Positions 36,301 through 45,478 of a stretch of 64,000 nt of DNA are shown here, piece after piece. This DNA is from Planctomycetes bacterium UBA7888 (GTDB lineage: Bacteria > Planctomycetota > UBA1135). Both the position numbers and the translations under genes were made by a program. The stretch is taken from contig DLRM01000025.1 of NCBI GenBank assembly GCA_002500505.1, forward strand, positions 1 through 64,000, written 5' to 3'. Position 1 is the stretch's first letter. Each line of letters opens with the position of its first letter. Under the pieces are notes generated by a model. That model was not told the origin of the DNA. It saw only the letters and a program-made list of their open reading frames with translations, and searched no databases.

Positions 36301-37142
36301 CGGAAGAAATTGTCCGTGTGCACTTTGATCGCATCGAGGACAAGGAAGCCTGGAAAGTCAAAATGACCAACCGCCTTAGCCGTGGAGATGACCTCCCTAA
36401 TGGCGTATTGGAAATGGTGAAAGTCTTTATTGCCACGAAGCGGAACCTGTCCGTAGGTGACAAGATGGCTGGACGCCACGGGAACAAAGGTGTTGTTTCC
36501 ATCGTGCTTCCTGAGGAAGACATGCCCTTCCTGGACGATGGCACTCCTGTTGACATCATTCTTAACCCCCTCGGTGTGCCTAGCCGTATGAATGTTGGGC
36601 AGATCCTGGAGACCCACCTCGGGTGGGCGGCCAAGAAAGCTGGATTCCGTGCGATTACGGGCGCTTTTGATGGCGCTTCTGAGGCGGATATTGAAGCCGC
36701 ACTGGAAGAAGCAGGTCTCCCGAAATCAGGGGTGACTACTCTCTTCGATGGCCGTACGGGCGCACCTTTTGAACAAGAAACTTGCGTGGGTTATATGTAT
36801 GTACTGAAGCTTCACCACCTTGTTGATGAGAAAGTGCACGCACGCTCCACAGGTCCTTACAGCCTAATCACGCAGCAGCCGCTTGGTGGTAAAGCACGAT
36901 TTGGTGGCCAGCGATTTGGTGAAATGGAAGTGTGGGCCTTGGAAGCTTATGGCGCCGCTTATCTGTTGCAAGAGCTCTTGACCGTGAAGTCAGATGACGT
37001 GGACGGTCGCACCAAGATTTACGAATCTATGGTGAAGGGCAAGAACATCCTTGAACCTGGCACACCGGTCAGCTTTGAGGTACTGATGAACGAGATTCGA
37101 GGTTTAGGCCTCAACATTCAGCTCGAAACAAAAGAGGGCTAA
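33384..37142 (+). CDS. rpoB: RNA polymerase beta subunit
   Basis: 1252 aa (E. coli 1342). The rifampicin region SQVVDQTNPLSQLAHERRLS keeps Asp516, His526, Arg529 and Ser531 equivalents (E. coli numbering). GPGGLNRKRAGFQERDVH, HYGRLCPIETPEGANIGLI, GDKMAGRHGNKGVVS and the C-terminal QPLGGKARFGGQRFGEMEVWALEAYGAA are invariant family blocks. It starts with an ATG after a leader with no clear Shine-Dalgarno. It lies 12 bases before rpoC. Confidence 0.99.
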   Translation: MTAVQNKPIDQFEIRDFRKFAYREESLLPGLSDLQLRAYREFLQMGVAPKRRKSLGLEALFQNVFPIESLDKTLALEYLGYTLGRPRYEPNECRKLKYSYAFPLRARIALRRGSERTEEDIFLGEIPVMMGGGEFIVNGSERCIVAQLHRSPGIDFSVDFHTGDKKLHSARIIPERGSWIEISVSGKGMLQVRIDQQSKFSALTLLRALQPTGIEEGTTDEILRLFYPVEVISRAKLSKPKFAKAIEGKKALGQIRDLKTGEVWADPGQEITPEAAERIAASDLKEVELLGNAEDNLILDSLKEDTATTHEEALAAIYQKLRPGNPVQLEKARDLLRDRFFDAQRYSLGRVGRFRISRKFGRPEEADKGPTTLQPDDFLDAVKYLLGLRSGVGEVDDIDHLGIRRVRTIGELATEEFRKGLVKVARGAVDRMSQQEDTETLTPRSLINAKAFSTSVDQFFSRGELSQVVDQTNPLSQLAHERRLSALGPGGLNRKRAGFQERDVHISHYGRLCPIETPEGANIGLISSLALYGVVDDYGFLVSPYRTVKKGKATDEVRFLRADEEYERVFAPADADLDPKTGAIIPDEHGLVMTRHHGEFQLKTLDEVEFLDVDPGQIVGISASLIPFLEHDDANRALMGSNMQRQAVPLIRTEPPLVGTGLERAIAHNTGMAVKARAAGTVEAVDGDHIKLSGDPELYRMRKFHKLNERTCLNQKPLVEPGQKVKKGELIADGAATHNGELSLGKNLLVAFMSWEGYNYEDAIIVSERLVKDDVFTSIHIEEYTAEIRETTLGKEEFTRDIPNAGERALRNLDESGIVRIGTRVGPSDILVGKIAPKSKTELTPEERLLHAIFGRAGEDVKNVSMKLSSGVRGIVIAAEHFTRKVNMTPAERRAAHEQIRKIEAEYDEVVRTELQAAVSELQEYLKETIKDPETKKGIAITEATLFGDLTRLIAHIKAYAEGVQHPSRRNKAEEIVRVHFDRIEDKEAWKVKMTNRLSRGDDLPNGVLEMVKVFIATKRNLSVGDKMAGRHGNKGVVSIVLPEEDMPFLDDGTPVDIILNPLGVPSRMNVGQILETHLGWAAKKAGFRAITGAFDGASEADIEAALEEAGLPKSGVTTLFDGRTGAPFEQETCVGYMYVLKLHHLVDEKVHARSTGPYSLITQQPLGGKARFGGQRFGEMEVWALEAYGAAYLLQELLTVKSDDVDGRTKIYESMVKGKNILEPGTPVSFEVLMNEIRGLGLNIQLETKEG

Positions 37143-37154
37143 GGGGGAATCAAG

Positions 37155-40100
37155 ATGACTGACAGCACAATCACTGCCAATACTGCGGAACAAGTACCAA
37201 TCGCTCCGCCACCACCTCCTGCGAGCTTGGATTACCAAGATTACAAAGGCGTTTCCATTCGCTTGGGTTCACCAGAGGATTTCCGCTCGTCTTCCTACGG
37301 TGAAGTCAAAAAGCCGGAGACTATTAACTACCGAACTTTTCGCCCTGAAAAGGATGGCTTGTTTTGTGAGCGCATTTTTGGTCCAGAGCGCGATTACGAG
37401 TGCCATTGCGGCAAGTACCGGGGTCAGAAACACATGGGCATCGTTTGTGACAAGTGTGGCGTTATGGTCACCACGAGTCGTGAGCGGCGCAAGCGAATGG
37501 GGCATATCAGCCTAGCCGCCCCAGTCGCTCATATTTGGTTCTTCTCAGTCACTCCTAGTCGGATTGGTTCGCTTCTTGGAATGAAGAAGAATCAACTTGA
37601 GAGAGTCATTTACTTCCAGGACTATGTTGTAATTTCTCCTGGTGAGTCCGAATTTAAAGAGTGCCAGCTCATTACTGAAGATGAGTATCGGCGAGCTCGC
37701 GCACAATACGGCACCTCTTTCGTTGCCGGAATGGGTGCCGAATCCATTGGTGAGCTTCTTCGGAACATGAACTTGCCCACGCTTGCTTCTGAACTGCGAG
37801 AAGCACTCAAGACCTGCACTTCGCGCCAAAAGATGGCTGACTTGGTGAAACGTCTTCGTACGGTGGAGATGCTGAAGGACTCGCCCAATGATCCTGCTTG
37901 GATGATTTTGGATGTTGTTCCTGTCATTCCCCCCGAATTGCGACCTCTAGTTCGTTTGGATTCCGGTAACTTTGCCAGCTCCGATTTGAACGACCTTTAT
38001 CGCCGACTCATCAACCGGAACAACCGCCTGAAGCGACTGATTGAGTTGAATGCTCCAGAGGTCATTATTCGGAATGAGAAGCGTATGCTTCAACAGTCCG
38101 TTGATGCTCTCTTTGACAACGGCCGCTGCAAGCGACAGGTCATGAGCACTTCGAATCAGCCGCTGAAATCCTTGACCGACATGATCAAGGGTAAGCAAGG
38201 GCGTTTCCGTCTCAACTTGTTGGGTAAGCGAGTGGACTATTCTGCTCGTTCGGTCATTGTTGTGGGTCCTGAATTGCACCTTCATCAGTGTGGATTGCCA
38301 AAAGTCATTGCTCTGGAGTTATTCCAGCCCTTCATTATTCGGCGCTTGAAAGAGTTGAAGCTTGCTGAAACAATTAAGGCAGCGAAAAAGATGCTTGAAC
38401 GCCGTGATGAGGAGGTTTGGGACATTTTGGAAGAAGTCATCCAGGGGCATCCCATTCTTTTGAACCGTGCTCCGACCTTGCACCGCATGGGCATTCAGGC
38501 ATTCGAGCCTGTCCTCATTGAGGGTAATGCAATTCAATTGCACCCCTTGGTTTGCCCTGCCTTTAATGCTGACTTTGACGGTGACCAAATGGCTGTCCAC
38601 TTGCCTCTTTCCTACGAAGCGCAAGTCGAAGCAGCCACTCTCATGTTGTCGCCGAACAACGTGTTCTCGCCTGCAAACGGCAACCCTTTGATTTCACCTC
38701 ACCAGGACATCATTCTTGGCATCTTCTTTATGACTGCTGATAAAGCGGAGTGTAAGAATGAGTGGCAAGAAGGGAAGCGTGGGGGAGTCTATGCCGATTT
38801 GACGGAATTGCTTCTTGCAAACTCCCACGGCCATGTGGAAATGCACTCAAAGGTTCAGGTCAGGCTTCCTGCAGGAACTTTGCTTACAGAAAAATTTGGT
38901 GACCCATTCCGGACACTTGAGAAGCCTGAGCGAGTTTTGACCACACCAGGTCGCGCAATTGTGAATGATGTGCTTCCAGAAGGTATGCCTTATTACAACT
39001 GGGCATTGGACAAGAAATCTATCCACAACCTAATCCATGATTGTCACCACCTTTGTGGTCGGACCGCAACATTGGTGCTTCTAGACGACTTGAAGTCTTT
39101 GGGCTTTAAGGGGGCAACTCGTTCAGGGATGTCCTTTGCCAAAGATGACATGGTGATTCCTGATGACAAGTGGAGCATCATTGAAGATACGCAGTCCCAG
39201 GTTGATCAAGTTCAGAAAGATTTTGAAGAAGGTGCGATTACAAACAATGAACGCTCCTCCAAAGTCATTGACCACTGGACCACAGCTCGAGAAAAGATTT
39301 CAACATCTTTGTTGCAAGCCCTGCAGAGTGACCGTCGAGATGGCAAACCCTATCTGAACCCTGTCTTCGTGATGGCGCACTCCGGCGCCCGTGGTGGTGT
39401 GGACCAGATTCGCCAGCTTTCGGGCATGCGAGGTTTGATGGCAAAGCCAAGTGGTGAAATTATCGAAACTCCTATTCGTGCAAACTTCCGTGAAGGCCTT
39501 CGTATTTTGGAGTACTTCTCCTCAACACACGGTGCTCGGAAAGGTTTGGCGGATACCGCGCTCAAGACTGCTGACTCAGGTTACTTGACCAGAAAGTTGG
39601 CCGATGTTGCCCAAAACGTCACCATCACCATGGAAGACTGTGGAGCACCGAATGGTATTCCAAAGGAAGCGGTTTACCAGGGGGACAAGATGGTTGTTCC
39701 TTTATCGCAAGTTGTTCGCGGACGCGTAGCCTGCGATACGATTCGGGATCGAATTTCTGACGATCTTGTTGTCGGAAAGGGTCAGATTCTTTCTGCGAAA
39801 ATTGCAAAGCGTATTGAGGATTTGGGCTACACCAAAATCCGGGTCCGAACTCCTTTACAGTGCGAGGCAGGCGATGGCCTTTGTCAGAAGTGCTACGGCG
39901 AAGACCTCTCGCGCGGAAATATTGCCGAGCTTGGCTTAGCGGCCGGCATTGTTGCTGCCCAGTCGATTGGTGAACCGGGTACTCAGTTGACTATGCGTAC
40001 TTTCCACATTGGTGGTACTGCAAGTCGTGCCTTGGTTGTTTCGGAAACAAAAGTTCGTCGTGGCGGTACTGTGGAGTATCACGACTTAAAGGTCACGAAG

Positions 40101-41372
40101 AACCCTGACGGGCACACCGTTGCTCTTTCACGAACCGGAGAAATCATCATTCGAGATTCCAAGGGTCGCGAACTTGATCGGTACGCTGTCCCTGTTGGCT
40201 CAATTTTGCACGCCGAAAACGGAGCCAAAATTACAAAGAGCTCCAAGCTTGTGGAATGGGATGCTCACTTCTTGCCTATCCTCGCAGACTTTGACGGGAA
40301 AGTTCGCTTCGAAGATGTTGTCCTTGGAAAAACAATGAATGTGGAGGAGGACCCCAAGACTGGGGTGCAACGCCGCAAGATTATTGAATCCAAAGGTGAT
40401 CTTCATCCACAGGTTCTGCTTGTTGGAAAAGACGGTGAGGTTCTTTACTACACCGCACTCCCCGAAAATGCTTACTTGGAAGTTGAAGATGGTAATCAGG
40501 TCACTGCTGGAACTATGCTGGCCAAGTCTCCTCGAGGAATTGGTGGTACCCAGGACATTACGGGTGGATTGCCCCGCGTCACAGAACTCTTTGAAGCTCG
40601 GATTCCGAAAAACCCGTCCACCATGGCTGAGATTGATGGAATCGTGGAGCTTGGGGACAAGCGACGAGGAAAGAGAATTATCCTTGTTCGTAACGATGAC
40701 CTTGATGAGGAACGCGAGCACCTAGTTGCTCAATCCAAGCACCTTGCTGTTCACACCGGTGACCGAGTAAAAGCTGGCGAACCTCTTGTGGATGGTCCAA
40801 AGCCACCTCAGGACATTCTCAAAATTGAAGGACCTGAAAAACTTCAGCGCTACCTCGTGGACGAAGTTCAGAAGGTATATCGTGCACAGGGTGTAGGCAT
40901 CAACGACAAGCACATTGAAATCATCGTCATGCAAATGATGCGGAAGGTGCAAGTTGAGGCTTCTGGAGATTCCAAACTCCTTCCGAACTCTCTCATTGAT
41001 CGCCATCAATTCAAGGCGATTGTTGAGGAGATGCTTGAGAAAGGAGAAACTCCACCCTCAGCCTCGCCCATGGTGATGGGCATTACGAAGGCCTCCGTTC
41101 AGTCCGAGTCTTTCATTTCTGCGGCTTCTTTCCAAGAGACGACCAAGGTGCTCACTGAGGCTTCTCTTCGCGGCAAGCTCGACCAACTACAAGGCCTGAA
41201 GGAAAACGTCATCCTCGGAAACCTGATTCCTGCGGGAACTGGTGCTCGAGGCCTGTTAGATAACCGTGTCCAGAAGAAGGTGGATTTCACTCAGTTTGGA
41301 AGCCTTTCTTTTGAGAGGGAACCCTCCATTCTGGAAGAAATTGAAGCTGAAGACGCCAAGTCTGCCGAATAA
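37155..41372 (+). CDS. rpoC: RNA polymerase beta' subunit
   Basis: 1405 aa, almost the E. coli length. The N-terminal zinc ribbon [21 protein letters not shown] is intact, [15 protein letters not shown] holds the three catalytic Mg-binding Asp, and the second zinc site reads [19 protein letters not shown]. The trigger-loop region [21 protein letters not shown] is present. A short Pro-rich N-terminal stretch (APPPPPA) precedes the conserved part. It is preceded by a clear ribosome binding site (gggggaatcaag). Confidence 0.99.
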   Translation: MTDSTITANTAEQVPIAPPPPPASLDYQDYKGVSIRLGSPEDFRSSSYGEVKKPETINYRTFRPEKDGLFCERIFGPERDYECHCGKYRGQKHMGIVCDKCGVMVTTSRERRKRMGHISLAAPVAHIWFFSVTPSRIGSLLGMKKNQLERVIYFQDYVVISPGESEFKECQLITEDEYRRARAQYGTSFVAGMGAESIGELLRNMNLPTLASELREALKTCTSRQKMADLVKRLRTVEMLKDSPNDPAWMILDVVPVIPPELRPLVRLDSGNFASSDLNDLYRRLINRNNRLKRLIELNAPEVIIRNEKRMLQQSVDALFDNGRCKRQVMSTSNQPLKSLTDMIKGKQGRFRLNLLGKRVDYSARSVIVVGPELHLHQCGLPKVIALELFQPFIIRRLKELKLAETIKAAKKMLERRDEEVWDILEEVIQGHPILLNRAPTLHRMGIQAFEPVLIEGNAIQLHPLVCPAFNADFDGDQMAVHLPLSYEAQVEAATLMLSPNNVFSPANGNPLISPHQDIILGIFFMTADKAECKNEWQEGKRGGVYADLTELLLANSHGHVEMHSKVQVRLPAGTLLTEKFGDPFRTLEKPERVLTTPGRAIVNDVLPEGMPYYNWALDKKSIHNLIHDCHHLCGRTATLVLLDDLKSLGFKGATRSGMSFAKDDMVIPDDKWSIIEDTQSQVDQVQKDFEEGAITNNERSSKVIDHWTTAREKISTSLLQALQSDRRDGKPYLNPVFVMAHSGARGGVDQIRQLSGMRGLMAKPSGEIIETPIRANFREGLRILEYFSSTHGARKGLADTALKTADSGYLTRKLADVAQNVTITMEDCGAPNGIPKEAVYQGDKMVVPLSQVVRGRVACDTIRDRISDDLVVGKGQILSAKIAKRIEDLGYTKIRVRTPLQCEAGDGLCQKCYGEDLSRGNIAELGLAAGIVAAQSIGEPGTQLTMRTFHIGGTASRALVVSETKVRRGGTVEYHDLKVTKNPDGHTVALSRTGEIIIRDSKGRELDRYAVPVGSILHAENGAKITKSSKLVEWDAHFLPILADFDGKVRFEDVVLGKTMNVEEDPKTGVQRRKIIESKGDLHPQVLLVGKDGEVLYYTALPENAYLEVEDGNQVTAGTMLAKSPRGIGGTQDITGGLPRVTELFEARIPKNPSTMAEIDGIVELGDKRRGKRIILVRNDDLDEEREHLVAQSKHLAVHTGDRVKAGEPLVDGPKPPQDILKIEGPEKLQRYLVDEVQKVYRAQGVGINDKHIEIIVMQMMRKVQVEASGDSKLLPNSLIDRHQFKAIVEEMLEKGETPPSASPMVMGITKASVQSESFISAASFQETTKVLTEASLRGKLDQLQGLKENVILGNLIPAGTGARGLLDNRVQKKVDFTQFGSLSFEREPSILEEIEAEDAKSAE

Positions 41373-41390
41373 TCCCTCCATTCCTTGGAC

Positions 41391-41418
41391 TTGACCAAAA
41401 CAACTAAAACGCTAGACT
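41391..41418 (+). promoter_or_regulatory. promoter of the rpsL-rpsG unit
   Basis: TTGACC at 41391-41396 and TAGACT at 41413-41418, spacer 16, within the 97-base gap after rpoC. It gives rpsL-rpsG transcription independent of rpoBC. Confidence 0.55.
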
Positions 41419-41469
41419 TCTAGACCCTTTTGTCCCTACCCCCCTGGGGCTTAAAGGCACCAAGACAAC

Positions 41470-41841
41470 ATGCCAACCATCAACCAGCTCGTTCGCAAAG
41501 GCCGTAAGCCTATGCGGAAGAAGTCTAAAAGCCCTGTGCTTGATCGCTGCCCTCAAAAGCGCGGTGTTTGCACTCAGGTAAAGACAATGACCCCGAAGAA
41601 GCCGAACTCGGCCCTTCGTAAAGTCGCCCGTGTTCGCCTTTCCAATGGAAAGGAGATTACCGCCTACATTGGTGGTGAAGGGCATAACCTTCAAGAGCAC
41701 TCCATCGTGTTGGTTCGTGGTGGTCGAGTTCGTGACCTTCCTGGTGTTCGCTACCACGTGATTCGAGGCACTCTGGATGCTTCTGGCGTAGATGGCCGCA
41801 CCTGTTCTCGTTCAAAGTACGGCACTCGCCGCGGGAAGTAG
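41470..41841 (+). CDS. rpsL: 30S ribosomal protein S12
   Basis: 123 aa decoding-centre protein. [17 protein letters not shown] keeps Lys43, but position 88, Lys in E. coli ([13 protein letters not shown]), is Arg here ([13 protein letters not shown]). The codon is CGT, and the alignment is gap-free from residue 1. K88R in other bacteria gives streptomycin resistance. Asp89, the RimO methylthiolation target, is kept. Own promoter and a terminator after rpsG make rpsL-rpsG an independent unit. Confidence 0.98.
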   Translation: MPTINQLVRKGRKPMRKKSKSPVLDRCPQKRGVCTQVKTMTPKKPNSALRKVARVRLSNGKEITAYIGGEGHNLQEHSIVLVRGGRVRDLPGVRYHVIRGTLDASGVDGRTCSRSKYGTRRGK

Positions 41842-41843
41842 GA

Positions 41844-42320
41844 ATGCCACGTAGCTATAAGTCCACTGCCAAGTATCTTGAGCCAGACCCTCGTTATGGC
41901 TCCGAGTTGGCGATGAAATTCATCAACCAGCTTATGCTTTGTGGAAAGAAGTCCGTTGCGATGGACATCTTCTACGAAGCTTGCGAGACGGCCTCCAAGA
42001 AGTTGGAGGAGACAGCTCCCGAACAGGTTTTCATTACTGCCTTGGAAAATGTGAAGCCTTCTGTCGAAGTTCGCTCCAAGCGGGTCGGGGGTTCCAACTA
42101 CCAGGTCCCAAGAGAAGTCAGCGCCAAGCGCGCCCAAGCCTTAGGGATTCGTTGGTTAATCGGCAACGCTCGCAAGAAGAAGGGCATGCCCATGGCGCGC
42201 CGTCTTTCGATGGAATTGGTAGACGCATGCAACAACACTGGTGCTTCCGTCCAATGGAGAGACAACGTCCACAAGATGGCCGAAGCCAATAAAGCTTTCA
42301 GCCACTTCGCCTCCTTCTAA
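41844..42320 (+). CDS. rpsG: 30S ribosomal protein S7
   Basis: 158 aa primary 16S rRNA binder of the head. PDPRYGSELAMKFINQLMLCGKKSVAMDIFYEAC, ALENVKPSVEVRSKRVGGSNYQVPREVSAKRAQALGIRWL and VDACNNTGASVQWRDNVHKMAEANKAFSHF are typical. It starts 2 bases after rpsL and is followed by a strong terminator. Confidence 0.98.
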   Translation: MPRSYKSTAKYLEPDPRYGSELAMKFINQLMLCGKKSVAMDIFYEACETASKKLEETAPEQVFITALENVKPSVEVRSKRVGGSNYQVPREVSAKRAQALGIRWLIGNARKKKGMPMARRLSMELVDACNNTGASVQWRDNVHKMAEANKAFSHFASF

Positions 42321-42336
42321 ACAGCGTGGCACTTCT

Positions 42337-42373
42337 AGCGGGCTTTCCTTTGGGATTGCCCGCTCTTTTTTTT
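42337..42373 (+). terminator. intrinsic terminator after rpsG
   Basis: AGCGGGC (42337-42343) pairs with GCCCGCT (42358-42364), followed by C and eight T (42366-42373). A strong hairpin and T-tract. It ends 21 bases before the start of the Tsr3-like gene and so separates rpsL-rpsG from the EF-G-containing unit. Confidence 0.88.
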
Positions 42374-42394
42374 GCCCACCCATCAAGTTGAAGC

Positions 42395-42859
42395 ATGGAT
42401 ATTGAGCTCATTCTCGTTCGCCTCAATAAGGAGAATCCGAAAAAATGTAGCCTGACTCCCCTGCGTGAGGAGGGGAGGAAAGGGCTTCGTTGGTTTCACT
42501 GCGACTTTGGGGACTCTATTCCCGTGGGGGAGGTCACCCTCCTGCATCCAGAAGGCGAACTTTTGACACCGACGGATGCCCATCGCCCCCTTCTTTTAGT
42601 GGATTCCTCTTGGCGAGATTTGCCTCGTGTTTTGAACTTAGTAGAAGGAGAGCTGCACTATCGGAGTCTTCCACAAGGGCTACAGACCGCCTATCCCCGG
42701 AAGTCAAAAATCTTTGAAGATCCCCAGAATGGTTTGGCGAGCATCGAAGCCCTTCATGCCGCTCTTTGGATGTTGGGGGAGCGCGATGACTCGCTTTTAA
42801 ATGGGTATCGTTGGGCAAAGGAGTGGCTGGACATGAATTCTGAGCTCCTCGGTGCTTAG
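42395..42859 (+). CDS. Tsr3-like rRNA aminocarboxypropyltransferase (RLI-like plus DUF367 domains)
   Basis: 154 aa. Matches in order the Tsr3 family, which transfers the aminocarboxypropyl group of S-adenosylmethionine to a helix-31 uridine derivative of small-subunit rRNA in Archaea and eukaryotes. The N-terminus has NPKKCSLTPL against the RLI-like D-P-(K/R)-(K/R)-C-(S/T)-G-x-x-L motif. Then follow LLTPTDAH against S-P-A-D-R, LLLVDSSWRDLP against V-I-D-C-S-W-A-R-L, HYRSLPQGLQTAYP against LRLLPYLVAANP, ASIEALHAALWMLGE against SCVEAFAAT, and GYRWAKEWLDMNSELL against FKWGKGFLDLNRQLL. The usual Cys in DCSW is Ser, and a short insertion follows the AAxP region. It starts 11 bases before the EF-G gene and is probably cotranscribed with it. 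Identification rests on motif order; activity and target are inferred. Confidence 0.75.
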   Translation: MDIELILVRLNKENPKKCSLTPLREEGRKGLRWFHCDFGDSIPVGEVTLLHPEGELLTPTDAHRPLLLVDSSWRDLPRVLNLVEGELHYRSLPQGLQTAYPRKSKIFEDPQNGLASIEALHAALWMLGERDDSLLNGYRWAKEWLDMNSELLGA

Positions 42860-42870
42860 AATCTAGGCAC

Positions 42871-44934
42871 ATGGACTTGGCTCACCTTCGAAACGTGGGG
42901 ATTGTTGCCCACATTGATGCTGGGAAAACTACGGTCACGGAGAGAATTCTCTTCTACACCGGCGTTGAGCACCGCATGGGTGAGGTGCATCAGGGAAATA
43001 CCGTGATGGATTGGATGCCCGAGGAGCGCGAACGGGGAATCACCATCATGGCTGCCACAACCCGTTGCCCATGGAACGACTCCGTGGTGCAAATCATTGA
43101 TACTCCAGGGCATGTGGATTTCACGGTGGAAGTCAGCCGTTCCCTGCGGGTTTTGGATGGAGCCGTGGTGGTTCTTTGCGGTGTTGCGGGAGTGCAAGCT
43201 CAAACCGAAACAGTCCTGCGACAGGTTTCTGAAAACGGAGTTCCATGGCTGGTTTTCGTAAATAAAATGGACCGCCCTGGGGCGGATTTCGGAGCCGCAT
43301 TGGAGTCCCTCAAAGAGCGTGCGGGTGCCAATCCCATTCCTATTCAGCTTCCTGCTGGAGAGGGAGAGGAATTTGAAGGGGTTTTGGATTTGCTCAAAAT
43401 GAAACGGCTGGATTGGAACCGCGAGGAGAAAGGGGCTGTCGTTCAAGTTTCTGAGTTGAGTGAAGAAGAGGCTAATCGTGCTGGTATTGCCCGTGCACAG
43501 CTTTGCGAGGTGGTTGCCGAGTTTTCGGACGACCTTTTGGAAAAGTATTTGGAAGAGGGTGAGCTGAATGAAGATGAAATCTTGAAGGGACTCAAGGTAG
43601 GTGTGCTTGAACAGAAATTGGTTCCAGCCCTTTGTGGATCTGCACTGCATTACCAAGGGATTCAGCCCTTACTTGATGCCATTGTTAGCTTGTTGCCCTC
43701 TCCGCTCGAACGCCCTCCGGTTGAAGGGGTTTCCTCTCAAGACGAGACTCAGGTTCTGACTCGGGCACCCGAAGTCGGCGCTCCCTTTGTTGGGCTCGTT
43801 TTTAAACTTTTTCACGATCCCCATGGAGATTTATGCTACTTGCGCGTTTACTCCGGAGTTTTGAAAGAAGGCGATATTCTCTTCAATGCCCGGCATAAGA
43901 AAAAGGAACGGGCTCAGCAACTTTGGCGGATGCATGCGGACCACCGAGAGCGACTGAAGGAAGCTGGCCCAGGCGAAATCGTTGCCATTCCGGGATTAAA
44001 GCACGCCACAACTGGGGACTCACTTTTTCACCAAGGCGAAGCGATTGCTTTAGAGTCCATCCACTTTCCTGAACCGGTGATTCGGCAGACTTTAGAACCG
44101 ATGAATTTGGCAGAACGGGACAAATTGGAGAACGCTCTCTTTGCTCTTTGCCGAGAAGATCCAACCCTGAAGCTAGTGACCGACCAGGAGACTGGGCAGT
44201 TAACGCTTGCGGGGATGGGGGAGCTTCACCTAGAGGTCGCCCGACATCGCTTGGAAAGGGATTTCAGGGTGTCCTCCCGCGCTGGCAATCCCATCGTTGC
44301 TTATCGCGAGACTCTAGTCACTTCAAAAGGAGGATCCGGCACGATTGAGCGCCCCCTTGAGGAGGGCCGCCAAGTTGTGCAGGTGAAAGTCTCTCTTCAT
44401 CCAACCCCTGGGCAACGCTCAAAAGTCCTTTTTGCGAAAGATGTTGCGTCGATTGACACCCCTCCAGTCCGCAACTTTCGAGAGGGCTGTGATGAGCTTC
44501 TCCAGTCAGGAGGCGACCTAGGATTTCCTCTTGCCGAGGTTGAGGCCAGGATTTCCGAAATCCAATGGAGTCCTGAGACCGAGCCGATTTCTCGGGAGAT
44601 TCTCGTGGCAGCGGCCTCTCAGGCCATGGAGGGAGCTCTCCAGGGCAATACCACTCTTTTGGAGCCGGTGATGACGGTCCGGGTCGAGGTGCCCGAGGAG
44701 TTCCTTAGTGGTGTACTGGGTGACTTAAGTGCCCGCCGAGCCGAAGTTGGAAATCTGGAAGTTGGTCACGAGCAAAGAGTTATATTCGCCATTGCTCCTC
44801 TACAGGCCATGTTCTCCTATTCTACAGATCTGCGCTCCCTCACCCAGGGCCGTGGAGCCTTCTCTATGGCCCCTCATGGGTACGCCATTGTCCCCCCTGA
44901 GAAGGTGCGCCAGATTTTGGGCTTTTCTTCCTAA
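42871..44934 (+). CDS. fusA: elongation factor G family protein, EF-G2-like
   Basis: 687 aa. The GTPase part is complete: AHIDAGKT at 13-20, RERGIT, DTPGHVDF and NKMD. Domain IV departs from canonical EF-G. The GGRGQYGHV block is replaced by EEGRQVVQVKVSL, and the tip loop with the translocation His (GSYHDVDSS) reads EIQWSPETEPIS, so the His is absent. GYATQLRSLTKGRAS reads SYSTDLRSLTQGRGAF. These traits match mitochondrial EF-G2 and the spirochaete/planctomycete EF-G2 class, where EF-G2 works in ribosome recycling. A canonical translocase EF-G is then expected elsewhere in the genome. The gene pairs with the Tsr3-like gene and does not lie in one unit with rpsL-rpsG. Confidence 0.85.
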   Translation: MDLAHLRNVGIVAHIDAGKTTVTERILFYTGVEHRMGEVHQGNTVMDWMPEERERGITIMAATTRCPWNDSVVQIIDTPGHVDFTVEVSRSLRVLDGAVVVLCGVAGVQAQTETVLRQVSENGVPWLVFVNKMDRPGADFGAALESLKERAGANPIPIQLPAGEGEEFEGVLDLLKMKRLDWNREEKGAVVQVSELSEEEANRAGIARAQLCEVVAEFSDDLLEKYLEEGELNEDEILKGLKVGVLEQKLVPALCGSALHYQGIQPLLDAIVSLLPSPLERPPVEGVSSQDETQVLTRAPEVGAPFVGLVFKLFHDPHGDLCYLRVYSGVLKEGDILFNARHKKKERAQQLWRMHADHRERLKEAGPGEIVAIPGLKHATTGDSLFHQGEAIALESIHFPEPVIRQTLEPMNLAERDKLENALFALCREDPTLKLVTDQETGQLTLAGMGELHLEVARHRLERDFRVSSRAGNPIVAYRETLVTSKGGSGTIERPLEEGRQVVQVKVSLHPTPGQRSKVLFAKDVASIDTPPVRNFREGCDELLQSGGDLGFPLAEVEARISEIQWSPETEPISREILVAAASQAMEGALQGNTTLLEPVMTVRVEVPEEFLSGVLGDLSARRAEVGNLEVGHEQRVIFAIAPLQAMFSYSTDLRSLTQGRGAFSMAPHGYAIVPPEKVRQILGFSS

Positions 44935-44969
44935 ATCCTGATAAACACCAGGTTTTCCGTCATCTTTCC

Positions 44970-44998
44970 TTGACCCATTTTTGGGCTTTCTTTAAGAT
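44970..44998 (+). promoter_or_regulatory. promoter of the S10 superoperon
   Basis: TTGACC at 44970-44975 and TAAGAT at 44993-44998, spacer 17. It lies 35 bases after the EF-G stop and starts the transcript of about 30 ribosomal and related genes. Confidence 0.7.
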
Positions 44999-45018
44999 GT
45001 TTGGCCCATTTCAGGGAT

Positions 45019-45078
45019 AGCTCCGAATTGAACTTGAACCTCACCGCAATTCCGCGGCGGATAAGCCGATTCGGAGCT
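45019..45078 (+). promoter_or_regulatory. structured leader before rpsJ
   Basis: AGCTCCGAAT (45019-45028) pairs with ATTCGGAGCT (45069-45078), a perfect 10-bp stem enclosing 40 bases with a smaller CCGC-rich hairpin. It ends 16 bases before the rpsJ start. A feedback site for a ribosomal protein (L4 binds the S10 leader in E. coli) is possible but not shown. Confidence 0.5.
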
Positions 45079-45094
45079 TCAAGTGTGCATAGAC

Positions 45095-45400
45095 ATGGCT
45101 GACCGAATTCAGATCCGATTAGAGGCCTACGACCACGAGGCCATCGACCAAGCGACCGAGTCCATTCTCGAAGCCGCTCGCCTCACTGGCGTTGCTGTTT
45201 CCGGTCCTGTGCCTCTTCCTACGCGCATTGAACGCTACACCGTTCTCCGTTCGCCTCACATTGATAAAAAATCGCGAGAGCAGTTCGAAATTCGAACACA
45301 CAAGCGATTGATGTACTTGCTCGAGCCCACGCCCCAAACCGTGGATGCATTAAATCGCCTCGTCTTGAGCGCAGGAGTGGACGTCCGAATCAAACTCTGA
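45095..45400 (+). CDS. rpsJ: 30S ribosomal protein S10
   Basis: 101 aa. [18 protein letters not shown] start ([23 protein letters not shown]), [38 protein letters not shown] and the C-terminal [11 protein letters not shown] are standard; it also serves as NusE in antitermination. The ATG at 45095 is chosen over an in-frame GTG at 45083 because MADRIQ is the family start. First gene of the superoperon. Confidence 0.97.
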   Translation: MADRIQIRLEAYDHEAIDQATESILEAARLTGVAVSGPVPLPTRIERYTVLRSPHIDKKSREQFEIRTHKRLMYLLEPTPQTVDALNRLVLSAGVDVRIKL

Positions 45401-45478
45401 CATCCGTTCCCATTTCGTTCCCGCATGTTCTGAGGAACCTCTGCGATTCTGCCAACTGGAACCGGCACAACAAACATC

